Notes: generated from the sequence alone by a model not told the origin. A stretch of DNA of 64,000 nt from Gammaproteobacteria bacterium (GCA_018813765.1 JAHJBC010000007.1:233053-297052); one strand, 5' to 3'; counted from the stretch's first letter, positions 39,451 to 49,171 are shown. Translations and numbers: made by a program.

Positions 39451-40788
39451 ATGAAAGCCCCTGAACTTCTCCTTCCCGCCGCCTCGCTCGACAAGATGCG
39501 CACTGCCTATGCCTACGGTGCGGACGCGGTGTATGCCGGCCAGCCGCGTTACTCCCTGCGCGTGCGCAACAACGATTTCAAACTGGAACAACTCGCGCAG
39601 GGCATCGCCGAAGCGCATGCGCTGGGCAAGCATTTCTACGTCGCCAGCAACCTGATGCCGCACAACGCCAAGGTGAAGACCTACATGGCCGACATGGAAC
39701 CGGTCATCGCGATGAAGCCGGACGCGCTCATCATGGCCGACCCCGGCCTCATCGCCATGGTGCGCGAGCGCTGGCCCGAGCAGGTCATCCATCTTTCCGT
39801 GCAGGCCAACACCGTCAACTATGCAGCGGTGAAATTCTGGAAATCGATCGGCCTGTCGCGCGTCATCCTGTCGCGCGAACTGTCGCTGGATGAGATCGAG
39901 GAAATCAGGCAGCAATGCCCGGATATGGAACTGGAAGTGTTCGTGCACGGCGCGCTGTGTATCGCCTACTCCGGTCGCTGCCTGCTGTCAGGCTACTTCA
40001 ACCACCGCGATGCGAACCAGGGCACCTGCACCAATTCCTGCCGCTGGGACTACAAGGTGGACAACGCCGTTGAAGACGGCACGGGTCATATCGAGAAGAT
40101 CGACTTCGATTTCGATAGGGCATTGAACGAATCGGAACTGTCCGAGTGCGGCAACCAGCCGCGCCACCCGCTGGCCGACCGCGTGTACATGATCTCGCGC
40201 AAAGACCATCCGGACGAACTCATGCCGGTGCTGGAAGACGAGCACGGCACCTACATCATGAACTCGAAAGACCTGCGCGCGGTGGAGCACATCGAGCGGC
40301 TGGTGAAGATCGGCGTCGACTCGCTCAAGATCGAAGGCCGAACCAAATCCATCTACTACGTGGCGCGCACCGCACAGGTGTACCGCCAGGCCATCGACGA
40401 TGCGGTAAAAGGCCGCCCCTTCAATCTTGAACTGCTGGGCGCGCTCGATGCACTGGCCAACCGCGGCTACACCGACGGCTTCTACGAACGCCACCACACC
40501 CACGAGCAACAGAACTACATGCGCGGCCACTCCGAGAGTTTCCGCCAGCAATATGTCGGCGACATCGTGGCCTGCGCCAACGGCATGGCCGAGATCGAGG
40601 TGAAGAACCGTTTTAGCGTCGGCGACAAGCTGGAGATCATCCATCCTTCCGGCAACAGCATCGTTGAACTTATGAAGATGGAATCCCTCGAAGGCGAGGC
40701 GCTTACCGTTGCGCCGGGCAGCGGGCACCATGTGCGCATCCCATTGCAGGGCGATCTGGCCAGGGGAATGTTGGCGAGGTTCGTATAA
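39451..40788 (+). CDS. trhP: Peptidase U32-family tRNA hydroxylation protein (TrhP/YegQ)
   Basis: A 445-residue protein with the U32 layout: MKAPELLLPAASLDKMRTAY, GADAVYAG, then ALCIAYSGRCLLSGYFNHRD with clustered cysteines, GTCTNSCRWDY, and KIEGRTKSIYYVA. The C-terminal beta-domain is present. In E. coli TrhP takes part in prephenate-dependent 5-hydroxyuridine formation at the wobble base of tRNAs; older annotations call it a protease. Cysteines for an iron-sulfur cluster are conserved. Stands alone between repeats and cytochrome b561. Confidence 0.9.
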   Translation: MKAPELLLPAASLDKMRTAYAYGADAVYAGQPRYSLRVRNNDFKLEQLAQGIAEAHALGKHFYVASNLMPHNAKVKTYMADMEPVIAMKPDALIMADPGLIAMVRERWPEQVIHLSVQANTVNYAAVKFWKSIGLSRVILSRELSLDEIEEIRQQCPDMELEVFVHGALCIAYSGRCLLSGYFNHRDANQGTCTNSCRWDYKVDNAVEDGTGHIEKIDFDFDRALNESELSECGNQPRHPLADRVYMISRKDHPDELMPVLEDEHGTYIMNSKDLRAVEHIERLVKIGVDSLKIEGRTKSIYYVARTAQVYRQAIDDAVKGRPFNLELLGALDALANRGYTDGFYERHHTHEQQNYMRGHSESFRQQYVGDIVACANGMAEIEVKNRFSVGDKLEIIHPSGNSIVELMKMESLEGEALTVAPGSGHHVRIPLQGDLARGMLARFV

Positions 40789-40917
40789 GCGCACCACGGT
40801 GCCGGTGAAACGAATTAAGGAAGAGTTATGCATGGTTGACTATGCTGTTCTTCAGAAACTATTTAAGTTGCCCCTTGGACACAAGCACTCACAAGATTTG
40901 ATCATAGGAGATTCTTC

Positions 40918-41466
40918 ATGAACTGGAAAAACACCACTACCCGCTACGGCTCGCTCAGCATCGGCCTCCACTGGCTTATGTTGATCTTGTTCGTCGCCGT
41001 CTACGGCACCATCGAACTGCGCGAGATATACGAGAAGGGCAGCGACCCGCGCGAAGCGCTGAAGGCTTGGCACTTCATGCTCGGCATGCTGGTATTTGTG
41101 CTGGTCTGGCTGCGCATCGCCGCCCGGGTGTCCGGCTCCACTCCGGTGATCCGGCCCGCACCGCCCAAGCTGCAGGAACTGGCCGCCAAACTGGTCCACC
41201 TGGCGCTCTATGCACTGATGATAGGCATGCCGCTGACGGGCTGGCTGGTACTCAGCGCTGCCGGCAAGCCGATCCCGTTCTTTGGTTTCGAACTGCCCGC
41301 CCTGATCGGCGAGAACAAGGAGCTATCCAAGCAGATCAAGGAAGTGCACGAGATCGTCGGCAAGACGGGCTATTTCCTCATCGGTCTGCATGCCGTAGCC
41401 GCCCTGTATCATCACTTCGTAGTACGCGACGACACCATGACGCGCATGCTCCCGGAACAGAAATGA
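40918..41466 (+). CDS. Cytochrome b561 family protein
   Basis: A 182-residue inner membrane protein with four transmembrane helices (about 12-35, 48-68, 88-110, 145-168) and histidines in the expected places (SIGLHWLM, AWHFMLGML, LVHLALYALMIGMPLTGW, IGLHAVAALYHHFVVRD), which bind two heme b groups. Proteins of this type move electrons from ubiquinol, in some cases to superoxide or periplasmic partners. A good ribosome binding site (AGGAGA) precedes it. It overlaps the YhcH-like gene by ATGA. Confidence 0.9.
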   Translation: MNWKNTTTRYGSLSIGLHWLMLILFVAVYGTIELREIYEKGSDPREALKAWHFMLGMLVFVLVWLRIAARVSGSTPVIRPAPPKLQELAAKLVHLALYALMIGMPLTGWLVLSAAGKPIPFFGFELPALIGENKELSKQIKEVHEIVGKTGYFLIGLHAVAALYHHFVVRDDTMTRMLPEQK

Positions 41467-41921
41467 TCTTCTCCGCCCTCTCCCAATCTGACCGCTACGC
41501 CGCGCTGCACCCGCTGTTCCAGCGCGCCTTCGACTATATCCGCGACACCAAGCTGTTCGACATCGCGCCGGGGCGCTACAACATCCTCGGCGATGACCTG
41601 ATCGCCATCGTGGAGCAGGTGCCAGCCAAGACGAAGGAGATGGCGAAGCTGGAGGCGCATCGCAAATACATCGACATCCAGCTGGTGCTGGAAGGCGATG
41701 AGACGATGGGGTGGAAGCCATTGGCGGATTGCCTGAACCCGGTGAGCGAGCACAGCATGGAGAAGGATATCCGCTTCTTCCACGACGCCCCAGCCTCGTA
41801 CGTGTCGGTGCCTCCCGATCATTTCTGCATCTTCTTCCCCGAAGATGCGCACGCGCCGCTGGTGGGTAGCGGACAGATCAGGAAAGTGATCTTCAAAGTG
41901 GCGGTGAATCCGGTGGTATAA
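41463..41921 (+). CDS. YhcH/YjgK/YiaL family protein
   Basis: A 152-residue cytosolic cupin-like protein. ALEAHRKYIDIQLVLEGDE-like sequence (written here EAHRKYIDIQLVLEGDE), DIRFFHDAP and FCIFFPEDAHAP are the conserved motifs, including metal-binding His and Glu residues. Relatives occur in sialic acid and other sugar metabolism, and some are described as anomerases. The coupling to cytochrome b561 is unexpected and gives no clear clue. Confidence 0.85.
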   Translation: MIFSALSQSDRYAALHPLFQRAFDYIRDTKLFDIAPGRYNILGDDLIAIVEQVPAKTKEMAKLEAHRKYIDIQLVLEGDETMGWKPLADCLNPVSEHSMEKDIRFFHDAPASYVSVPPDHFCIFFPEDAHAPLVGSGQIRKVIFKVAVNPVV

Positions 41922-41930
41922 GAATTTCCG

Positions 41931-41993
41931 GGAGCGCCGACGTCTCGTCGGCAAGTATTTATCCCAAAGCCGACGAGGACGTCGGCGCTCCCA
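41931..41993. repeat. Long imperfect hairpin after the YhcH-like gene
   Basis: Arms of about 23 bp (starting GGGAGCGCCGACGT and ending ACGTCGGCGCTCCC) are complementary apart from one bulged base, with a 16-17 bp AT-richer centre. It could end transcription of the b561-yhcH unit as a structural barrier, but it lacks a U-tract and looks like a dispersed palindromic unit. Confidence 0.7.
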
Positions 41994-42079
41994 AAGCTGC
42001 AACTTTTGTCTCGCAATGAAACCCAATGATGTGGCGGCAGTCCATTCGGCCGCAAACCACCTTTATCAAGGAGGTCATC

Positions 42080-42505
42080 ATGGACAAAGAAGCTGTTCTG
42101 AAGACGCTCAATCGCATCCTGGAACTTGAACTGGCCGGCGTGGTGCGTTACACCCACTATGCGCTGATGATCTACGGCTATAACCGCATCCCCGTTGTCG
42201 ACTGGCTGCAGCAGCAGGCGGATGAAGGCCTGTTACATGCACGCATGGCAGGGGAATTGGTCACCGCGCTCGAAGGATATCCTTCACTCAAGATCGGTCC
42301 GCTGCTCGAATCGCATAGCCACGATATCGGCGCCATCCTGCGCGAGTCGCTGGCGCATGAGGGCGAGGCGCTCAAGGCCTATTACGAGTTGCTGGCGCTG
42401 GTCAGGGACAAGGATGTGCGGCTGGAAGAATACGCGCGCAACATGGTTGCCACGGAGACCGCCCATCAGGATGCAGTGAACAAGATGCTGCGCAAGCCCG
42501 ATTAG
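42080..42505 (+). CDS. Ferritin-like / bacterioferritin-family protein
   Basis: A 141-residue four-helix bundle protein. Iron ligands are suggested by LELELAGVVRYTHYAL (first helix), LLHARMAGEL, HEGEALKAYYELL and VATETAHQDAV, giving the Glu and Glu-x-x-His pattern of the ferritin-like diiron centre. It is about 15 residues shorter than classical bacterioferritin. The start at 42080 follows an excellent ribosome binding site, AAGGAGG. In an iron oxidiser it would serve iron storage or detoxification. Confidence 0.85.
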   Translation: MDKEAVLKTLNRILELELAGVVRYTHYALMIYGYNRIPVVDWLQQQADEGLLHARMAGELVTALEGYPSLKIGPLLESHSHDIGAILRESLAHEGEALKAYYELLALVRDKDVRLEEYARNMVATETAHQDAVNKMLRKPD

Positions 42506-42590
42506 GCAGGTTGCGCGGGCGTTACAAATTTTGCGGGTTGACCGCGACGGGCAGGGCTGTGGCGGTGAACCCTGACTCAATTGAGTCTCG

Positions 42591-43460
42591 TCATTCGCCA
42601 AGATCGAAGGCGATATCCCCCTCGTCCACCTTCGTCCCCAGCTTCAGGTTCACGAAATCGAACAGCTGCGGATCAAGCAGGTGCGAGGGCTTGACGTTCT
42701 GCATCGCAGAAAAAATGGTCTGCGTGCGTCCCGGATACTGGCGCTCCCATTCGTGCAGCATCTGCTTGATATTCTGCCGTTGCAGGTTCTCCTGCGAACC
42801 GCACAGGTTGCACGGGATGATGGGGAACTCCATGCCGCGCGCGTAGCGGGCGATGTCTTTCTCGGCGCAATAGGCCAGCGGGCGGATGACGATGTGGTCG
42901 CCCTTGTCGGTCACCAGCTTGGGCGGCATCGCCTTCAATTTGCCGCCGAAGAACATGTTCAAAAATAGCGTCTCCACCATGTCGTCACGGTGATGGCCCA
43001 GCGCGATCTTGTTCGCGCCCAGTTCGCCCGCCACCTTGTAGATGATGCCGCGCCGCAGGCGCGAGCACAGAGAACAAGTGGTCTTGCCCTCGGGGATCTT
43101 CTCCTTGACGATAGAGTAGGTGTCCTGCGTCTCGATGTGGAACTCGACGCCGATGGACTTGAGATAGTTCGGCAACACGTCGGCGGGGAAGCCCGGCTGC
43201 TTCTGGTCCAGATTCATCGCGATGAGTTTGAAATCCACTGGTGCGCGTTTCTGCAGGGTGCGCAGGATGTCAAGCAGCGTGTAGGAATCCTTGCCGCCGG
43301 AAAGGCACACCATCACCACATCGCCTTCCTCGATCATGTTGAAGTCGCCGATGGCCTTGCCGACCGAACTCTCCATCCGACCTTTGAGGCGGTTGAAGTT
43401 GGTGGAATGGTGTTCAAAGTGGATGGGTTGGGTGGTGTCGTTCATGGTTTGTTCTGTCAT
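42591..43460 (-). CDS. ttcA: tRNA 2-thiocytidine biosynthesis protein
   Basis: A 289-residue PP-loop ATPase that thiolates cytidine 32 in tRNA through a 4Fe-4S cluster. It has the PP-loop [15 protein letters not shown], the first cysteine pair [11 protein letters not shown] and the second pair [13 protein letters not shown]. Length fits. The gene is convergent with the ferritin-like gene. Confidence 0.96.
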   Translation of the reverse strand: MTEQTMNDTTQPIHFEHHSTNFNRLKGRMESSVGKAIGDFNMIEEGDVVMVCLSGGKDSYTLLDILRTLQKRAPVDFKLIAMNLDQKQPGFPADVLPNYLKSIGVEFHIETQDTYSIVKEKIPEGKTTCSLCSRLRRGIIYKVAGELGANKIALGHHRDDMVETLFLNMFFGGKLKAMPPKLVTDKGDHIVIRPLAYCAEKDIARYARGMEFPIIPCNLCGSQENLQRQNIKQMLHEWERQYPGRTQTIFSAMQNVKPSHLLDPQLFDFVNLKLGTKVDEGDIAFDLGE

Positions 43461-43477
43461 AAGATCAAAGGCAGCAT

Positions 43478-43555
43478 GTCCACGAAAAACACGAAATTCA
43501 CGAACGCAAATCGGCTGGTGACATGCTTTTCGTGACTTTCGTGTATTTCGTGGAC
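43478..43555. repeat. Dispersed inverted-repeat element, copy 2
   Basis: The 78 bp element starts GTCCACGAAAAACACGAAA and ends TTTCGTGTATTTCGTGGAC, so the ends are nearly perfect inverted repeats. It matches the termini of the 130 bp element at 36371-36500. It fills the gap between the SDR gene and ttcA. Confidence 0.78.
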
Positions 43556-43558
43556 AGA

Positions 43559-44299
43559 TTAAAGGTTGATACTCCTCCCGCCATCCACCGCAATGATCTG
43601 CCCCGTCACATACGGCGCATCAGCGATCAGGAATTGCACCGCCTTGGCGATGTCATCCGGCTCACCCTCGCGCTTGAGCAGGGTGTGGGCGATGTGTTTG
43701 CGGCGCCTCTCCTCGTCCTGCCATTCGGCGCTCTCGGGCCAGAGGTTCACGCCGGGCGACACGCCGTTCACGCGCACCTGCGGAGCCAGTTCCTGCGCCA
43801 GTGCGCGCGTCAGCCCGGCCAGACCGGTCTTGGCGATGTTGTAAAGCAGGTAGCCGTGCATGGGGATGTCGGCATGGATATCGACGATGTTGACGATGCA
43901 TCCGTGGCGGCGGCGCAGCTCGGCTGCGGCGACCTGCGCCAGGAACAACGGCGCCTTGAGGTTGGTGCCGAGCAGATCGTTCCATTGCGCTTCATTCATC
44001 TTATCCAGCGGCGTCGGATAAAAACTGGAAGCGTTGTTGATCAGCGCATCGAGCTGGCCGAACTGCTGCACCACTTCGGCGATCACGCGCGGCAGGGTAG
44101 CGGTCTCCAGCAGGTCAGCCTGTACGGTGATGGCCGAATCGGGCCGCTTGCCGTTCAGCTCTGCGCGCAAGGCCAGCGCGTCATACAGCGAGGCGCGGCA
44201 ATGGATGGCCACATTAGCGCCCGCCGCATGCAATCGGCGCACGATAGCCGCGCCCACGCGCTTCGCTCCGCCTGTCACTAAAACTGTTTTGCCTTGCAT
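43559..44299 (-). CDS. Pteridine-reductase-like short-chain dehydrogenase
   Basis: A 246-residue SDR with [19 protein letters not shown] (NADPH site), [11 protein letters not shown], the catalytic [16 protein letters not shown] and RVNGVSPG. The wording GGAKRVG and the NNASSFYPT loop match the FolM/pteridine reductase group, which reduces dihydromonapterin or dihydrofolate. The start at 44299 gives a normal N-terminus. It is divergent from the MidA-type gene. Confidence 0.85.
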   Translation of the reverse strand: MQGKTVLVTGGAKRVGAAIVRRLHAAGANVAIHCRASLYDALALRAELNGKRPDSAITVQADLLETATLPRVIAEVVQQFGQLDALINNASSFYPTPLDKMNEAQWNDLLGTNLKAPLFLAQVAAAELRRRHGCIVNIVDIHADIPMHGYLLYNIAKTGLAGLTRALAQELAPQVRVNGVSPGVNLWPESAEWQDEERRRKHIAHTLLKREGEPDDIAKAVQFLIADAPYVTGQIIAVDGGRSINL

Positions 44300-44344
44300 C
44301 TTTAATCCTACTAAACTTGGAACCCGCACGGATTATAACTGACC

Positions 44345-45499
44345 ATGCAAGCCAACCTGCCGCCGCCTTCAACCAATGCCCTCGCCCACAGCGCGAAGCT
44401 GTGCGAGCTGATACGCCAGGACATCGCCGCGCAGCGGGGCTGGATACCCTTTTCGCGCTTCATGGAATTGGCGCTGTATGCGCCCGGTCTGGGCTATTAC
44501 ACCGCCGGGGCGCGCAAGTTTGGCGAAGGAGGCGATTTCACCACCGCGCCCGAAATGAGTTCCCTGTTCGGCCGTACCGTGGCGAAACAACTGGCCGAGG
44601 TGATGTCGCTCAGCGAACCGCATATCCTGGAATTCGGTGCTGGCAGCGGCAAGCTGGCGCTGGACATCCTGGGCGAACTGCAACGGCACGACGCCCTTCC
44701 CGAAACTTATTCGATACTTGAAGTCAGCGCCGACCTGCGTCAGCGCCAGCAAGCATTGCTACATGAAAAACTGCCGCACCTGGCCGGGCGCGTGCAATGG
44801 CTGGACGGCCTGCCGGAGAATTTCTCCGGTGCCATCATCGTCAACGAGGTGCTGGATGCGCTGCCGGTGCACCTGCTGTACTGGTCGGACCGGCGCATCC
44901 TTGAGCGTGGCGTGACCAGCGAGGCCAACCGTTTCGTCTGGCAGGACCGCGACTTGGATTGCGAAGTGCTGCTCGATGTGGCCAAAGACATCGTCGTGCC
45001 GGACGACTATCTTAGCGAGATCTCCATCACCACACGCGGCCTGGTCACCAGCCTGAGCGACCGCCTGGAGAAGGGCGCGATGATTTTCATCGACTACGGC
45101 TTCGGCGCGCGCGAGTATTACCATCCGCAGCGCGCGCGCGGCACATTGATGTGCCATTACCGCCACCATTCGCATGACGACCCCTTCTACCTACCCGGCC
45201 TGCAGGACATCACCGCGCATGTCGACTTCACCGCCGTGGCCGAAGCTGCCATCGACTGCGGTGCCAACCTGCTGGGCTACACCACGCAGGCGCACTTCCT
45301 CATCAACAACGGCATCGCCGACCTGATGAGCGAAGTCCCGCCCGAGAACATGCGCGAATACCTGCCGCTCTCCGCCCAGATGCAAAAACTCACCAGCCCC
45401 GCCGAGATGGGCGAACTGTTCAAGGTGATTGCTCTGGGCAAGGGAATTGATTCGCCGTTGCAGGCGTTCATGTCGGGTGATCGTTCGCGCATGCTATAG
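44345..45499 (+). CDS. MidA/NDUFAF7-family SAM-dependent methyltransferase
   Basis: A 384-residue protein with RFMELALYAPGLGYYTAG, EFGAGSGKLALDIL (SAM binding), VNEVLDALPVHL and FIDYGFGAREYYHPQR. These are hallmarks of DUF185, whose mitochondrial member NDUFAF7 methylates an arginine of a complex I subunit. A bacterial role in complex I assembly is possible but unproven. It starts 45 bp after the divergent SDR gene. Confidence 0.88.
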   Translation: MQANLPPPSTNALAHSAKLCELIRQDIAAQRGWIPFSRFMELALYAPGLGYYTAGARKFGEGGDFTTAPEMSSLFGRTVAKQLAEVMSLSEPHILEFGAGSGKLALDILGELQRHDALPETYSILEVSADLRQRQQALLHEKLPHLAGRVQWLDGLPENFSGAIIVNEVLDALPVHLLYWSDRRILERGVTSEANRFVWQDRDLDCEVLLDVAKDIVVPDDYLSEISITTRGLVTSLSDRLEKGAMIFIDYGFGAREYYHPQRARGTLMCHYRHHSHDDPFYLPGLQDITAHVDFTAVAEAAIDCGANLLGYTTQAHFLINNGIADLMSEVPPENMREYLPLSAQMQKLTSPAEMGELFKVIALGKGIDSPLQAFMSGDRSRML

Positions 45500-45514
45500 A
45501 ACCCACCGGACATT

Positions 45515-45612
45515 CCCCACTTTGGAAAAGGGGGGCTAGGGGGGATTTGGAATCGAACGCTCAACTCCACACTTTCAAATCCCCCTCCTTCCCCCTTTTT
45601 CTAAAGGGGGAG
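45515..45612. repeat. Palindromic intergenic element, CCCC/GGGG-rich
   Basis: The segment around 45515-45548 (CCCCACTTTGGAAAAGGGGG and following G-rich stretch, ending GGGGGGATTT) is complementary to 45576-45612 (AAATCCCCCTCC and CCCTTTTTCTAAAGGGGG). It would fold into a long imperfect hairpin. It resembles repeats seen widely in proteobacterial intergenic DNA. Confidence 0.7.
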
Positions 45613-45657
45613 GTTGAAGCGGTTGTGCCAACAAATATTTGAATTGATTTCCACACC

Positions 45658-46158
45658 ATGCCCCGCCTCCACAGCTTCCCACCCGTCGCAACCAAAGATG
45701 CCAGAGTCCTCATCCTCGGCAGCATGCCCGGCAAGGCATCGCTGCTGCATCAGCAGTACTACGCCCACCCGCACAACGCCTTCTGGAAGATCATGGGAGA
45801 ACTCATCGGCGCGCATCCGCAACTGCCCTATGAACAGCGCTTGCACGCCCTGACTGCGGCAAACATCGCGCTGTGGGACGTGCTAAAGAGCTGCGAACGC
45901 AAAAGCAGCCTCGACGCCCACATCCGCGCAGAAGAAGCGAACGACTTCGCGTCATTCTTCAGACGCTATTCGCACATCACGCGCGTGTTCTTCAACGGCG
46001 CAAAAGCCGAGCAGAGTTTCAACCGGTTCGTAATGGGAAAGCAGAATTTGCCGCCGCTGGAATTTGCGCGCCTCCCCTCGACCAGCCCGGCACATGCGGG
46101 GATGTGTTATGAAGAAAAGTTAAAGGTATGGGGTAAGGCTAGTGGCTCTCGCGTTTGA
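45658..46158 (+). CDS. DNA-deoxyinosine glycosylase, uracil-DNA glycosylase superfamily
   Basis: A 166-residue DNA repair enzyme. The motif LILGSMPGKASL at the N-terminus, PHNAFWKIMGE, NIALWDVLKSCER and the C-terminal LPSTSPAHA are those of the hypoxanthine-DNA glycosylase branch of the Mug/UDG superfamily. It would remove deaminated adenine from DNA. It has no operon partner. Confidence 0.88.
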   Translation: MPRLHSFPPVATKDARVLILGSMPGKASLLHQQYYAHPHNAFWKIMGELIGAHPQLPYEQRLHALTAANIALWDVLKSCERKSSLDAHIRAEEANDFASFFRRYSHITRVFFNGAKAEQSFNRFVMGKQNLPPLEFARLPSTSPAHAGMCYEEKLKVWGKASGSRV

Positions 46159-46202
46159 TGCGGGGAAAAACGATTGAGATGCACCCGTCGGTTGAGTTCA
46201 CT

Positions 46203-46439
46203 TTACAGCAAGCCTGCGGCTCCCGAAGTCTTTTCAACCATCCACTCTCCATCACTTTTGCAAACGGTATCGGCATAATTGGCCATCCTGATGGCGAGCT
46301 GAGTCGATTTCCTGATGTACTCATCCGCATTGGCATCGTTCACTTCACCTTTTTGAAGGTACGCCGAGAAGATTCTGGATGCCATATTGGCGACGACACT
46401 TTCGCTCGCTTGCAGGCTGAGGTAATTCTCTTTGGACAT
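46203..46439 (-). CDS. Small hypothetical protein
   Basis: A 78-residue soluble, mostly helical protein (MSKENYLSLQASESVVANMA) with no family I recognise. A short AGGAGCA sequence lies about 7 bp upstream of its ATG and can act as a ribosome binding site. It is convergent with the DNA glycosylase gene. It may be accessory; base composition is somewhat more AT-rich than its neighbours by eye. Confidence 0.55.
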   Translation of the reverse strand: MSKENYLSLQASESVVANMASRIFSAYLQKGEVNDANADEYIRKSTQLAIRMANYADTVCKSDGEWMVEKTSGAAGLL

Positions 46440-46620
46440 GCTTGCTCCTGTTTGTGAAATTTGCCAGATTGTAGCGAGATGAACTGCTTGAAATCAATGT
46501 GGATCAGACGGGGTTGCCATGGTATCCGCGCAAGCATGTTTAGTGTTGCCGTTCAAGTTGGCTTGGCGTACCCGTCAGATGCATGACCGACTGCAATTTG
46601 CCCAAGCAATCAAGGATCAT

Positions 46621-47544
46621 TCATTGCACGATCTGTAATCGTGCCGGATCAAGCACCAGATAGCGCGCGTACCGCCCCTCTTTCCTGCTGCCGTCATCAC
46701 TCACGATCATGATGCGCTGCTTGCCGTCGATCACAGCGGAGCTGACACCTTCCGCATGCTCGAAGCCTTGAACGCCCGGGGCGGTAACACGGCGGGCTGG
46801 TGCATCCGGCTGGCCGTTCCAGAACCAGAGCTGGAAGTGGACTTGCTCGCGCGCGACCGGGCCGCTGATCACGAGATACCCGCCGAGGGCGGGGATGTAT
46901 GACATGCCGCGTATGCCGTTGCCGCCGAGGTCCAGCGTTTGCAGAGTTGCGGATATGCGTGGCTTTGCGCCGCTGTCGAAGACCGCTGCGGGATTCTCGA
47001 CGCGGGCGATGATGGCGCGCTTGTTCAGCAGGGGGCTGCGCAGGCCGATGAGCAGGTGTTGCTGGTCAGGGGTGATCTCCAGCGCTTCGATGTTGAGGCC
47101 GCCGCTGTTCTTCACGTCGCGTATCTCGGCGGCCTGCGCCAGCACGGGATGCGCCGCAGTCAGCGCGGGCTTGAGGCCTTTGACCACGGTGGTGTCCTTC
47201 ACGCGCTCGCCTTCGATGCGGAAGCGCACCAGTTTATCGCGGGATTTCTTTTCGTCGCCGTCGCCGTCGCGTGAATGCGAGGTCAGGGCGTAGATGTACC
47301 CAGCACGATCAAGCGCGAGTCCTTCCAAATCGTCCAGCTTCCAGAAATCGTCGCCGCCCTGGAACAGGCCGGGCTCCAGCGATGTGCTGCGCACGCTACC
47401 GTCTGCGTTGAGCGCGAACAGACTGAACGGATGTTTCTTCTCGTCTTCAACGACGAGGAAGCGCCCATCCGGCAACTGCTGGACGGCGGAGGGTTCATAG
47501 ATGCCGGTGAGGGCGAGGAAGACGAGAAGGTTGTTTAGCGACAT
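46621..47544 (-). CDS. DUF3616-like beta-propeller protein
   Basis: A 307-residue protein with repeated propeller-like motifs: EPSAVQQLPDGRFLVVEDE, LDDLEGLALDRAGYIYALTS, GLNIEALEITPDQQHLLIGL and GFEHAEGVSSAVIDGKQRIM. These fit the DUF3616 or phytase-like propeller group. No clear signal peptide is present, though the N-terminus MSLNNLLVFLALTG is hydrophobic. Function unknown; it leads a block of minus-strand small genes. Confidence 0.72.
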   Translation of the reverse strand: MSLNNLLVFLALTGIYEPSAVQQLPDGRFLVVEDEKKHPFSLFALNADGSVRSTSLEPGLFQGGDDFWKLDDLEGLALDRAGYIYALTSHSRDGDGDEKKSRDKLVRFRIEGERVKDTTVVKGLKPALTAAHPVLAQAAEIRDVKNSGGLNIEALEITPDQQHLLIGLRSPLLNKRAIIARVENPAAVFDSGAKPRISATLQTLDLGGNGIRGMSYIPALGGYLVISGPVAREQVHFQLWFWNGQPDAPARRVTAPGVQGFEHAEGVSSAVIDGKQRIMIVSDDGSRKEGRYARYLVLDPARLQIVQ

Positions 47545-47588
47545 GGCGGTTTACCTTTTGTTGCGATGTTGTTCCCTGTTACTCCGGT

Positions 47589-48170
47589 TCAGAGAGCAGC
47601 GGGTTCTACGAGGATTCGATTCATCACGGCCGGGGCGACGAGTTTGTGCAGCGGTGTCACCGGCAGCATATACACGCGACCCAGCAGGTTGTGTACGTGA
47701 ACGACGGTGGTGATGGAAATCGTTAGCGTGCCGTTTGCGGCGGGTGGATGTTTGAAGACGGAAAGCACAACTTCAAGGTGCTTATCGCTTTCGCCCAGTA
47801 GTGCTTCCTGCTCGGTATTCGACATGAGCTTGAAGATGCCGACGCGATCACCCGGTACATAGGCCGATGCCGGTTTTGCATGATCGAACCCGCCCAGCCC
47901 GCCGAGGTTTTTCAGGCCGACAAGTTGCACGGTTTTGTTGCGCAGCGCCATGAGCGCATTGACCCACTGCGGTGTATTGGCAACTGCCGCCAGAAAATAG
48001 CCAAGTGCGGGACGGGACATGTCCGGTAACGCAATGGAATAGCTGTCGTAGAAATATGCCCCGGGCAGGCGCGCGTTGATTGCGCTTGCACTTGGAACAG
48101 GGGAAGGATGGGCGCGCCCACCTGTACTAAGCGGGAAACTTCCGAGCGATCGCTGTTCAGTGCCTGGCAT
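47589..48170 (-). CDS. DUF2867-family protein
   Basis: A 193-residue protein. From about residue 32 it reads LPGAYFYDSYSIALPD, VQLVGLKNLGGLGGF, GDRVGIFKLMSNTEQEALLG and HNLLGRVYMLPVTPLHKLV, the DUF2867 pattern of SRPBCC-like hydrophobic-ligand folds. The start at 48170 overlaps the end of the next upstream gene by 14 bp; an earlier in-frame ATG at 48251 gives a low-complexity extension and is rejected. Function unknown. Confidence 0.75.
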   Translation of the reverse strand: MPGTEQRSLGSFPLSTGGRAHPSPVPSASAINARLPGAYFYDSYSIALPDMSRPALGYFLAAVANTPQWVNALMALRNKTVQLVGLKNLGGLGGFDHAKPASAYVPGDRVGIFKLMSNTEQEALLGESDKHLEVVLSVFKHPPAANGTLTISITTVVHVHNLLGRVYMLPVTPLHKLVAPAVMNRILVEPAAL

Positions 48171-48621
48171 GGCGAAGGAGCAGCAGTATCCGTTTGTGGA
48201 TGTTGATGATGCGCGGCCCGATACGCCGCTTCGCCTTGGCGGAGGAGGCATGCAACGAGCGGAGGTCTTTGATTTTGTCGTAGATGTTCGTTATCAGTTC
48301 CTGGGTCGACTTATCTTTCCACGACGCGAGGTCGGTGTTCTCCATTCCTTCGTACATGGGGATGTCGCTGCGCTTCACGGCGTTGAAGTCGAAGCCGCTT
48401 TCGTTAAGGCGGTCGAAGACTGAGGTCGAGTATTTGGGGATGATCTGCTCGGGGGCTATGCCGTCCTCGACCACGCGGAAGCACAGCCGCGAGTTCTCCT
48501 TGAGTTCTTCAATGAGCGCCCGCACATCGCCCTTTGTCTGTTTGCGCAAATCGGCAAACCAGTTCATCGCCTTGGCGGCGGTGGTGATCAGGCTCAGGAC
48601 TGGGGAGATGGTTTCGAGCAT
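48157..48621 (-). CDS. Hypothetical protein
   Basis: A 154-residue, largely helical protein starting MLETISPVLSLITTAAKAMNWF, with a charged middle (DVRALIEELKENSR) and a basic C-terminus (AKAKRRIGPRIINIHKRILL). I do not recognise a family. It overlaps the DUF2867 gene by 14 bp on the same strand, so the two are probably coupled. Confidence 0.6.
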   Translation of the reverse strand: MLETISPVLSLITTAAKAMNWFADLRKQTKGDVRALIEELKENSRLCFRVVEDGIAPEQIIPKYSTSVFDRLNESGFDFNAVKRSDIPMYEGMENTDLASWKDKSTQELITNIYDKIKDLRSLHASSAKAKRRIGPRIINIHKRILLLLRHARH

Positions 48622-48682
48622 GGCGAAGTAGGGGAGCTAATATTCCGGCACGAAGTAGAAGAGCGTTTCCACTGAACAGTTG

Positions 48683-49171
48683 TCACACGGGTTTGCCGAC
48701 ATGCCGTTGCAGTTCATCAGTCAGCGCCTGCAGATCGAATCCCTGGGTTGCCACGGATTTCGGAATGATATGGAACAATCGCGGCATCGGGTAGATGAGT
48801 ACATAACTTTCGTTTTGCCTCCACTTGAGCATCTTGCCCCAGGTGATCTTGCCTTCGGCATCCGGTGAAGAAAGGCGGACTCCGTCCTCCAGGAGTTCGA
48901 TGGCGAATTCTTCCTGAATGGCTTTGTATTTCCGGTAATGCCGCCGGGCCATGATGGGCATGACGATATAACGCCCGATCAGGATGGCGATGATACCGCC
49001 TGTCAAACCACCAATCGCGCCTGCGCTCGCTATCACTCCACCGAACAGGGCCAGCGCTGCCAGCGCCAATGCCGATACCAGATAGATCATCATCAGTCGC
49101 GGCGTCAGCTTGGCGAACAGCTTCATGGCGTTCACATAGTCCTGCTCCGAGATCCTGTATGTCGCTTTCAT
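48683..49171 (-). CDS. YcxB-like membrane protein
   Basis: A 162-residue protein: a short N-terminal part (MKATYRISEQDYVNAMKLF), two adjacent membrane helices (about 27-70), then a cytoplasmic beta domain with EFAIELLEDGVRLSSPDAEG and ITWGKMLKWRQNESYVLIY. This matches the YcxB-like domain. Function unknown. A similar small-gene setting continues on both sides. Confidence 0.75.
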   Translation of the reverse strand: MKATYRISEQDYVNAMKLFAKLTPRLMMIYLVSALALAALALFGGVIASAGAIGGLTGGIIAILIGRYIVMPIMARRHYRKYKAIQEEFAIELLEDGVRLSSPDAEGKITWGKMLKWRQNESYVLIYPMPRLFHIIPKSVATQGFDLQALTDELQRHVGKPV